Shown here one piece after another: positions 47,864 to 56,354 of a stretch of DNA of 56,354 nucleotides. Each line of letters starts with the position of its first letter. Position 1 is the stretch's first letter. The translations under genes and the position numbers were made by a program. The stretch spans positions 2,418-58,771 of the forward strand of contig NZ_SLZR01000020.1 of NCBI RefSeq assembly GCF_004341165.1. Reading direction: 5' to 3'. The notes beneath the pieces are model-generated. The model searched no databases and was not told the DNA's origin. It saw only the letters and a program-made list of their open reading frames with translations. Source of the DNA: Reinekea marinisedimentorum. Lineage in GTDB: Bacteria; Pseudomonadota; Gammaproteobacteria; Pseudomonadales; Natronospirillaceae.

Positions 47864-48543
47864 GATTGGCCTCCGCGACTCGCGAAAGGTGTTTCTACCA
47901 ATTGACCGTTGCTGAGCGACATCACCCGGTAATTCAAACGGGCTATCAGGCCCAGGTCGTGGCTGGCAATCAGCACGGTGGTGCCCAGCTGGTTGAACTG
48001 TTCAAACAGCTCCATGATGTCTTTGGAAAGCTCCGGGTCGAGGTTGCCGGTAGGTTCATCGGCCAGGATCAGAACAGGGCGTTTCACCACCGCGCGGGCA
48101 ATGCCCACACGCTGCTGTTCACCGCCGGAAAGCTGAATGGGCCGGAAGCTGACTTTGCTGAGCAGGCCGACTTTATCGAGCGCGGCGTGCACCCGGCGTT
48201 TCACATCGGCTGGTTTTTCACCGGCAATATAGAGCGGCTGAGCGACGTTATCGAACACAGAATGGTTCATCATCAGCTGGTGGTCCTGATGGATAATGCC
48301 CAGGCTGCGGCGATAGAAGGCGATGTCTTTGCGGTTGTAGTTTTTCAGCAGTGCGCCATTGACGCGTACCGAACCGGACGAGGGCTTTTCAATCGCGGTG
48401 ATCAGCTTCAGCAGGGTACTTTTACCGGCGCCGGAGCGGCCGGTTAAAAACACCAGTTCGCCCTTTTCAATATGAAACGACAGGCTCGAAAGCGCTTCGT
48501 GCCCGCCATCGTAGCGTTTGCTGACTTGCTCGAATCGGATCAT
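47860..48543 (-). CDS. ftsE: Cell-division ATP-binding protein FtsE
   Basis: The ATPase partner of FtsX. Walker [11 protein letters not shown] (~35), signature [14 protein letters not shown] (~138), Walker [13 protein letters not shown] and switch IASHD are intact; 227 residues (222 in E. coli). Overlaps both ftsY and ftsX by four bases (ATGA), so the three are coupled. Confidence 0.96.
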   Translation of the reverse strand: MIRFEQVSKRYDGGHEALSSLSFHIEKGELVFLTGRSGAGKSTLLKLITAIEKPSSGSVRVNGALLKNYNRKDIAFYRRSLGIIHQDHQLMMNHSVFDNVAQPLYIAGEKPADVKRRVHAALDKVGLLSKVSFRPIQLSGGEQQRVGIARAVVKRPVLILADEPTGNLDPELSKDIMELFEQFNQLGTTVLIASHDLGLIARLNYRVMSLSNGQLVETPFASRGGQS

Positions 48544-49607
48544 GGTGCCTTTAAACCAAGCATGGCATGGACAAATTCCTGAGCCGCAAAGCGGTTCAGG
48601 TCTTCAGCCTGTTCACCAACGCCAATGTAGCGCACCGGAATATCCAGTTTGTTGGCCAGCGAGAAGATAATGCCGCCTTTGGCGGTGCCATCCAGCTTGG
48701 TTAATGCCAGGCCGGTCAGCGGTGTCGCTTTGGTGAAAGCTTCGGCCTGGTTCACGGCGTTCTGGCCAGTACCGGCATCCAAGACCAGCAACACTTCGTG
48801 CGGCGCGTCCTGGTCGAATTTTTTAATTACCCGCTGAACCTTTTCCAGCTCGGTCATCAGGTTGTCTTTGTTGTGCAGACGGCCGGCGGTATCGGCAATG
48901 ACAACATCTACATTTCTGGCTTTGGCTGCCTGTACCGCATCAAAAATGACCGAGGCGCTGTCGGCACCGGTATGCTGGGCAATCACCGGCACATTGTTGC
49001 GTTCGCCCCAGGTTTGCAGCTGCTCTACGGCGGCAGCACGGAAGGTATCGCCTGCGGCGAGCATCACCGAGTGGCCTTCCGACTGGAAGCGCTTGGTCAT
49101 CTTGCCGATGGTGGTGGTTTTACCAACGCCATTCACGCCGACAACCAGTATGACGTACGGGCTTTTGCTGGTATCGATCACCAGCGGGGCCTCAACCGGG
49201 GTGAGAATTTCAACCATCACATCGCGCAGGGCCATCATAATGGCGTTGCCATCGGTGCCCAGTTCTTTGCGCGACAGGCGCTCAATAACGCTGTCGAGAA
49301 TGGTTTTGGTCGATTCTATGCCTACATCGGAGGTCAGCAGCAGCATTTCCAGGGCGTCGAGAATGTCTTCATCGAGGGTTTTCTTACCCAGAACGGCCGT
49401 TGCCACGCCGCTGGAGAATTGCTCGCGGGTTTTGCCTAAACCGGATTTAACCCGGTCGACCCAACGCTTCTTTGAAGGCTCGGCCGGTGCTTCCGCGACG
49501 GGTTGCTCAGGCGCCGGCGCTGGCGGCTGCTCTGCGGGTGTTTGGGCTTGCGCTTCGGGCTTTTCCTGGGCTGGGGTCTTGTCTTTGCGTTTTGAAAATC
49601 CGAACAT
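48540..49607 (-). CDS. ftsY: Signal recognition particle receptor FtsY
   Basis: A GTPase that receives SRP-ribosome complexes at the membrane. It has an acidic, Pro/Ala/Glu-rich A domain (1-45), then the N domain and G domain with GVNGVGKTTTIGK (~157), DTFRAAAVEQL (~186), DTAGRL (~239) and TKLDGTAKGG (~299). 355 residues; the A domain is much shorter than in E. coli, as in many other genera. Confidence 0.96.
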   Translation of the reverse strand: MFGFSKRKDKTPAQEKPEAQAQTPAEQPPAPAPEQPVAEAPAEPSKKRWVDRVKSGLGKTREQFSSGVATAVLGKKTLDEDILDALEMLLLTSDVGIESTKTILDSVIERLSRKELGTDGNAIMMALRDVMVEILTPVEAPLVIDTSKSPYVILVVGVNGVGKTTTIGKMTKRFQSEGHSVMLAAGDTFRAAAVEQLQTWGERNNVPVIAQHTGADSASVIFDAVQAAKARNVDVVIADTAGRLHNKDNLMTELEKVQRVIKKFDQDAPHEVLLVLDAGTGQNAVNQAEAFTKATPLTGLALTKLDGTAKGGIIFSLANKLDIPVRYIGVGEQAEDLNRFAAQEFVHAMLGLKAP

Positions 49608-49686
49608 GGTGTGAAGGTGCCAATAAACAGTTAAAAAGGTCGCCTACACTAACATAGAACAGAGTCACTAAAAAACGGATGGGTCC

Positions 49687-50580
49687 ATGTTTCATTTCAG
49701 TCGTCGTACGCTCTGGATCATTATTTACGTGACGATTCCACTGATAATTATTTTGAACAGCCTGGGGCCAGATGATTCCGACCAGCCGGATGCTCAATCG
49801 GTCAGCAGCTGGTCGCTCGATGAGGTACAGATGAGCTGTGCCGAACAGCTGTGTTCGCTGCCTTTGCCCGGCGCAGAAACGCTGCAAATCAGCGTATTGA
49901 GCGGCATGATGCCTACGACCCGGCTGGAGGTGCCTTCGGCCCTGCAGATTTCGGCCACGGCACAGGGCGGCCAGTTTATTGTGACGGTCACAACGGCGGC
50001 GAGCCGTGCAAATATTAAAACGGCGATCAGTTTTTTGCGGGAGTGGCTGCCGGAAGCCGGCAAGCAGATTGTGGTGTCAGGCAATTTGGATGGCAATACC
50101 ACCGAGCTGCTGGAAAGCCTTAGCGACGGTTACATTGGCACCGGCGCTGAATACCAGCCTGGCCAGGCCTCCGGGCTGGGCGTTTTGCAAAGCCCGCCGC
50201 TGGGCAGTAGCGAGCAGTTACCCTTTTTAATGTGGGTCGAGGTACTCAAGCAGCGCCTGGCCGGTTACGATGTCACCCTTCAGTGGGATCATCGCGGCAG
50301 TGCCAGCTATGTCAGCTTTTCCAGTACACTGCATACGGAAGATTTCCGCCCGGTTGAAAACGACGAACTCGACCCGATTCTTCAGGCCTACCTGCAAACA
50401 GCGCAACAGCGTCAGCGCAGCGCCGCCCAGTTGCATCGCTACGCCGTTACCGCGGTGGCTTATGAACTACCATTCAGCTTCTTTGTTGATCAGCAGCAAC
50501 GGCTGCAGGCCATCAGCTTAGATGCCGTAAACCAAGTAAGAGAAGACGCACTTGAACAGATCCAGAAAGAAAAGCGCTAG
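49687..50580 (+). CDS. Membrane-anchored protein of unknown function
   Basis: A 297-residue protein with one N-terminal membrane anchor (TLWIIIYVTIPLIIILNSLG) and an exported domain with two early Cys residues (SCAEQLC) that could form a disulphide. I see no catalytic motif. In pseudomonads the ftsY-rsmD interval holds M16 zinc peptidases; this protein is shorter and lacks HxxEH, so it may be a degenerate or non-catalytic relative of them (inference). Divergent from ftsY; overlaps rsmD by 29 bases. Confidence 0.75.
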   Translation: MFHFSRRTLWIIIYVTIPLIIILNSLGPDDSDQPDAQSVSSWSLDEVQMSCAEQLCSLPLPGAETLQISVLSGMMPTTRLEVPSALQISATAQGGQFIVTVTTAASRANIKTAISFLREWLPEAGKQIVVSGNLDGNTTELLESLSDGYIGTGAEYQPGQASGLGVLQSPPLGSSEQLPFLMWVEVLKQRLAGYDVTLQWDHRGSASYVSFSSTLHTEDFRPVENDELDPILQAYLQTAQQRQRSAAQLHRYAVTAVAYELPFSFFVDQQQRLQAISLDAVNQVREDALEQIQKEKR

Positions 50581-51145
50581 CCCGAAACAGGCTGGCAGTA
50601 CACTTCGCATTGTCGGTGGCAGTCATCGCGGCCGCAAATTGCCCATTCCTGAGCTGGAGGGCTTAAGGCCCACGGCCGACCGTATACGAGAAACTCTGTT
50701 CAATTGGCTGCAGTTCGACATCAACGGTATGAAGGTGATTGATCTGTTTGCCGGAACCGGCGCCCTGGGGCTGGAGTCTCTTTCCCGCGGTGCCGCGAGC
50801 GCGGTTTTTGTTGAGCCGCAGAGTGCCGCTGCGAGTGCTATCCGCCAGTCGCTGGCAACCCTGAACCAGAGCAATGCCGAGGTGGTGGCGCAAAAAGCTG
50901 AGGTATTTCTCAACGGTTATCAGGAAACCGCAGATCTGATCTTCGTTGACCCGCCGTTTGCGCTGAATTTGTGGGATTCAATCCTTACCCAACTTCTGGC
51001 TAATGGCACCGTGGCCGAAAATGGCTATGTTTACGTTGAGTGCCCGAAAAATCAGCAGATTCAGATTCCCGATGAGCTGGAAACCATTAAAGATAAAACT
51101 GCAGGTCAGGTGCGCTTCAGGTTGCTGAAATTAACAGCTGCCTGA
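50552..51145 (+). CDS. rsmD: 16S rRNA (guanine966-N2)-methyltransferase
   Basis: Methylates G966 of 16S rRNA. RIVGGSHRGRKLPIPELEGL, RPTADRIRETLFNWLQ, the SAM site VIDLFAGTGALGLESLSRGA (~66) and the catalytic FVDPPF (~130) are diagnostic; 197 residues. The start is TTG 50552, inside the previous gene, with no later in-frame candidate before the conserved region. Confidence 0.94.
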   Translation: MNRSRKKSASPKQAGSTLRIVGGSHRGRKLPIPELEGLRPTADRIRETLFNWLQFDINGMKVIDLFAGTGALGLESLSRGAASAVFVEPQSAAASAIRQSLATLNQSNAEVVAQKAEVFLNGYQETADLIFVDPPFALNLWDSILTQLLANGTVAENGYVYVECPKNQQIQIPDELETIKDKTAGQVRFRLLKLTAA

Positions 51146-51173
51146 ACGCAGTGCATGACCAGAGGTAAGTAAC

Positions 51174-53452
<2,279 letters not shown>

Positions 53453-53468
53453 TAGACAGCGAAAATAA

Positions 53469-53496
53469 GAGCCCGGCAGATGTCGGGCTTTTTTTT
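53469..53496 (+). terminator. Intrinsic terminator after the ferredoxin gene
   Basis: The stem agcccg / cgggct with an 8-base loop is followed by eight T. It ends the coaD-ferredoxin transcript. Confidence 0.9.
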
Positions 53497-53545
53497 ATCT
53501 GCTGAAAATAAACGCTACACTGATTAACTTTGCAGGGAGCAGAAG

Positions 53546-54364
53546 GTGGAAATAGAACTCGAACAGGCGCAAAAAATCTACGACATGCTCACCGAGTTTG
53601 TTGTGACCTACAGCTTTCAGATTCTTGGCGCGTTTATCATTATCATCATTGGCTACTGGCTGGCCAGCAAGGTAGGGAACCTTGTTGAGCGGTTGATGCT
53701 GGGTAAGAAGATCGACGTAACCCTGAGTCGTTTTACCGGCAGTATTGCCAAGATTGTGCTGCTGGTGATGGTGTTGGTGATCTCGCTGAGTAACTTGGGC
53801 ATCAGCGTCACGCCCTTTGTGGCAGCCATTGGTGCACTGGGTATTGGTGCCGGTCTGGCGGTTCAGGGCATGCTCTCGAACTATGCCGCCGGTTTTACCA
53901 TCATCATTACCCGGCCCTTTATTGTTGGCGATACCATCTCGCTTTTAGGGGTGACCGGCATTGTCGACTCGGTGCACCTGGGGTATGTCTTTTTGATTGA
54001 TGAAGATAACGTTCGCATTCAAATTCCCAACCGCCACATCGTTGGTGAGATTATCCACAACTCTGCGAAAAACCTGCTGATTGAGCTAAAAATCGGCGTC
54101 ACCTATGACTCCGACCCGGAGCAGGTCACCCGTGTGATCAAGAGCGCTGTGCAGTCGGTTGAAGGCCTGGCGGCTGACGCTTCGGTTCAGGTGGGTATTG
54201 ATAACTTTGGTGACTTCTCGATTAACTTTGGCGTGCGCTTTTGGGCACCGACTGACCGGCATTTTGAGCTTAAGTATGCCGCCAACCGGGCCGTTTGGGA
54301 CGCACTGCGTGAGGCGAATATTCAGATTCCATTCCCTCAGCGCGAGGTTCGTATGCTGGGTTGA
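53546..54364 (+). CDS. Small-conductance mechanosensitive channel (MscS family)
   Basis: A 272-residue channel with three N-terminal helices (~20-42, ~65-85, ~93-125). The pore-lining TM3 holds GAGLAVQGMLSNYAAGF and is followed by the beta domain (RPFIVGDTISL) and a cytoplasmic alpha/beta domain. It would release solutes under hypo-osmotic shock. Starts with GTG 53546 after GGGAG. Confidence 0.92.
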   Translation: MEIELEQAQKIYDMLTEFVVTYSFQILGAFIIIIIGYWLASKVGNLVERLMLGKKIDVTLSRFTGSIAKIVLLVMVLVISLSNLGISVTPFVAAIGALGIGAGLAVQGMLSNYAAGFTIIITRPFIVGDTISLLGVTGIVDSVHLGYVFLIDEDNVRIQIPNRHIVGEIIHNSAKNLLIELKIGVTYDSDPEQVTRVIKSAVQSVEGLAADASVQVGIDNFGDFSINFGVRFWAPTDRHFELKYAANRAVWDALREANIQIPFPQREVRMLG

Positions 54365-54453
54365 CTACCTGGTCAAAAATTATTTGTTGAATGCAAATTG
54401 ACGTGCTAGCCTTCAGCTCCGGTTTGCAAAAAATCTACAGCCGGAGTCTCCGA

Positions 54454-55494
54454 ATGCACGTTGAAAACGATATTAAGCTGGGTTTTAAAGATGTCATGAT
54501 CCGCCCGAAGCGGTCTACTTTGAAATCCCGATCCCAGGTTTCCCTCGAACGTACCTATACCTTTCTGAACAGCGGTAAGCGCTGGACCGGCGTGCCGTTG
54601 ATTGCCGCCAATATGGATACCGTGGGTACCTTTGAAGCGGCCAGGGTTTTGGCTCAGTCCAAAATTCTTACCGCCATGCACAAGCACTACAGCGTTGAGC
54701 AATGGCAGGCGTTTTTAGCTGAGCTGCCTGCCGACCAGCTGCCCTACATCATGGTCAGTACCGGTACATCCGATAATGACTATGAGCGCCTGAAGCAGAT
54801 TCTCGCGCTGAATGCCGGCATTGAGTTTGTGTGCATCGATGTTGCCAACGGCTATTCACAGCACTTTGTCGACTTTCTGCGCAGGGTGCGAGGCGACTAC
54901 CCGGAAATCACCATTGTTGCCGGCAATGTGGTGACCGGCGAGATGACCGAAGAACTGCTGCTTTCCGGTGCCGATATTGTAAAGGTTGGCATTGGCCCCG
55001 GTTCTGTCTGTACCACGCGGGTGAAAACCGGTGTGGGTTATCCACAGGTTTCGGCGGTGATCGAATGTGCCGATGCGGCGCATGGCTTGCGCGGTCATGT
55101 GATCTCGGACGGTGGCTGCTCCTGCCCGGGTGATGTTTCCAAGGCCTTTGGTGCCGGTGCCGATTTTGTCATGCTTGGCGGCATGCTGGCCGGGCACGAT
55201 GAAAGCGGTGGTGAGCTGGTGGAAGAAGACGGCAAGCAATTCAAGCTGTTCTACGGCATGAGCTCGGATACCGCGATGGAAAAATACCACGGCGGCGTGG
55301 CCAACTATCGCGCCAGTGAAGGTAAAACCGTGAAGGTGCCTTACCGCGGGCCGATCGCCAATACGCTGCTGGATATTCAGGGCGGCGTTCGTTCAACCTG
55401 CACCTATGTGGGGGCTTCAGAGCTGAAGGAGCTTTCCAAGCGCACCACCTTTATTCGCGTTCAGGAACAGGAAAACCGGGTCTTCACCTCCTAA
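54454..55494 (+). CDS. guaC: GMP reductase
   Basis: Reduces GMP to IMP with NADPH in purine salvage. [18 protein letters not shown] at the start, the catalytic loop [18 protein letters not shown] (Cys ~186), [20 protein letters not shown] and YGMSSDTAM are diagnostic and separate it from IMP dehydrogenase (no CBS domains). ATG 54454 gives 346 residues (347 in E. coli); the upstream 63 bases of open frame look non-coding. Confidence 0.95.
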   Translation: MHVENDIKLGFKDVMIRPKRSTLKSRSQVSLERTYTFLNSGKRWTGVPLIAANMDTVGTFEAARVLAQSKILTAMHKHYSVEQWQAFLAELPADQLPYIMVSTGTSDNDYERLKQILALNAGIEFVCIDVANGYSQHFVDFLRRVRGDYPEITIVAGNVVTGEMTEELLLSGADIVKVGIGPGSVCTTRVKTGVGYPQVSAVIECADAAHGLRGHVISDGGCSCPGDVSKAFGAGADFVMLGGMLAGHDESGGELVEEDGKQFKLFYGMSSDTAMEKYHGGVANYRASEGKTVKVPYRGPIANTLLDIQGGVRSTCTYVGASELKELSKRTTFIRVQEQENRVFTS

Positions 55495-55516
55495 TTTAAA
55501 GCGTACCCGGTTTGAA

Positions 55517-55536
55517 CCGCGGGCGAGACGCCCGCG
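55517..55536. repeat. GC-rich palindrome, single copy
   Basis: Contains cgcgggcgagacgcccgcg, the same element as the pair at 3365-3423. It lies 22 bases after the guaC stop, next to the insertion sequence, and may also serve as a terminator-like hairpin for guaC, though there is no T tract. Confidence 0.8.
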
Positions 55537-55544
55537 CACCCCCA

Positions 55545-56354
55545 CTACTGTCCGGAATAATTTCATAGCAGTAATGCTCCCTGGGTTCTGGCCAGTTCCT
55601 GCACTTCTTGCCTTCGCCTTTTCTCGGTGGCATACGCTGTATCCTTACGGAGAAAAAGTCCTTCTCTTAATTCAACTAGCCAGAGTGTTAAGCTCTGGTG
55701 GGTACTCGATCTTCGGTGGGCTAAATACGCCAGCAGATAAGTAATGATGGCAGTAAAAATTTGAAGGCGAACAGCATTTTCACTACGACCAAGAAAACGC
55801 TTAATCTTTAAGTTTTGTTTCAACCATTTGAAGAACAATTCAATGCCCCATCGCTTTTTATAAAGTTCGGAAACCTCTTGCGCTGAGCGCTGGAAGTCGT
55901 TTGTTGCAATCACTAAATCCGTTGTTTTATCGGGTCGAGAGACGGTTACCCGTCTCAGGGCTGTGCCATGATAATGGTTGATTCTCCCACCACCAGGGCG
56001 ACGATTCTTAAACGCAACGACCTCATCATTTAAGATGCCGTAGTCCTCATCTTTCTGAGTTAAAGATCGAGTTTTAAGCTGATTTAATCCGGCATTGTGT
56101 TTAAATCGGGTCACAAAGTAAGACTCCGCCTGATCCAGCTTAAACCACCAGTTATAGTCGTAATAACCCTTGTCGAAGACATAGGTTGCACCAGTTTCAA
56201 TTGGGAGTGTTCGACCAACATTAATGTCATTGATGTTGGCCGGTGTAATGGATGCATGCATAGGGAGCGTGCTGTTAGCTTCATAAAGCATGTGAACTTT
56301 TAGGCCGTGCGTTCGATGATTATGACAGCCATGAGTCCACTCGTAGCCCAGGCC
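55545..56354 (-). mobile_element. IS4-family insertion sequence, partial at the window edge
   Basis: The transposase gene plus a short non-coding end, running off the right side of the window. The inner end probably lies between 55537 and 55562 (near ctactgtccggaataa), but no partner inverted repeat can be seen here, so the boundary is approximate. Confidence 0.7.
55563..56354 (-). CDS. IS4-family transposase (5' part beyond the window)
   Basis: A DDE transposase whose frame stays open through the window edge: 21 further codons precede the internal Met at 56291 and include GLKVH, so the true start lies outside. The second Asp is in YVFDKGYYDY and the Glu in the IS4 signature YKKRWGIELFFKWLKQNL (Y-x2-R-x3-E-x6-K). 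It appears intact over the ~264 residues visible, ending TQGALLL. Confidence 0.88.
   Translation of the reverse strand, partial: GLGYEWTHGCHNHRTHGLKVHMLYEANSTLPMHASITPANINDINVGRTLPIETGATYVFDKGYYDYNWWFKLDQAESYFVTRFKHNAGLNQLKTRSLTQKDEDYGILNDEVVAFKNRRPGGGRINHYHGTALRRVTVSRPDKTTDLVIATNDFQRSAQEVSELYKKRWGIELFFKWLKQNLKIKRFLGRSENAVRLQIFTAIITYLLAYLAHRRSSTHQSLTLWLVELREGLFLRKDTAYATEKRRRQEVQELARTQGALLL

Noticed and set aside
48862-49614. 250-codon plus-strand frame opposite ftsY, and similar frames opposite pdxA, surA, lptD and cca
   Set aside because: They are antisense to well-identified conserved genes and their products resemble no protein family; they are composition artefacts.

Overview
This window is a chromosomal segment of a gammaproteobacterium, probably marine or aquatic with an Oceanospirillales-like gene repertoire. 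This is inferred from gene order (lptD-surA-pdxA, rsmA-apaH, ftsYEX-rpoH, rsmD/coaD) and from a FlgP/FlgT flagellar pair. No species can be assigned from sequence alone.

Layout. (1) 1-3.2 kb: the 23S and 5S rRNA genes of an rrn operon with its terminator, followed by a possible 5S remnant, a second terminator and a GC-rich palindrome pair. (2) 3.4-11.2 kb: two unknown genes, tesB, ubiX, cca, a flgP-flgT pair behind a near-consensus sigma-28 promoter, then apaH and rsmA. (3) 11.2-38.8 kb: an accessory island of about 27 kb between rsmA and pdxA. These two genes are normally neighbours in the lptD-surA-pdxA-rsmA-apaGH cluster. (4) 38.9-55.5 kb: core genes: pdxA, surA, lptD, djlA, trmB, a DUF423 gene, rpoH, ftsX, ftsE, ftsY, an unknown membrane-anchored protein, rsmD, an aldehyde dehydrogenase, coaD, a YfhL-type ferredoxin, an MscS channel and guaC. 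(5) 55.5 kb to the end: a second copy of the palindrome and an IS4-type transposase that runs off the window.

The island has two interleaved parts. Its left part (11.6-20.9 kb) reads as a complete lasso-peptide system: ABC exporter (D), PqqD/RRE protein (B1), transglutaminase-like leader peptidase (B2), asparagine-synthetase-like lactam synthetase (C, opposite strand), a small 56-codon precursor gene at 17018-17188, an HPr-kinase-like tailoring kinase and a PF14907-type nucleotidyltransferase. The precursor has the YxxPxLxxxG leader motif, Thr at -2, Gly1, and Asp8/Glu9 as possible ring acceptors. Its start lies inside the 3' end of a PEP-CTERM protein gene that has a GG-N10-GC sigma-54-type promoter. 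A WcaJ-like initiating sugar transferase sits between the kinase and the nucleotidyltransferase, where lasso and polysaccharide genes intermingle.

The right part (18.4-38.8 kb) is a Wzx/Wzy-type exopolysaccharide locus: initiating transferase, WecG/TagA transferase, GDP-fucose synthesis (gmd, fcl), flippase, glycosyltransferases, acyltransferases and polymerase on the + strand. On the - strand it has a VanZ-like protein, CpsB/Wzb-like phosphatase, Wzc-like kinase, a short Wza-like export protein and an outer-membrane beta-barrel. A four-helix-bundle (S23/IVP) gene flanked by heptamer repeat arrays separates gmd from fcl. The same repeat family fills the djlA-trmB intergenic space with ten perfect copies of a 7-mer.

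The most notable discovery is the lasso-peptide system embedded in an exopolysaccharide/PEP-CTERM island, with an unusual precursor context and a shared N-terminal motif between precursor and exporter.
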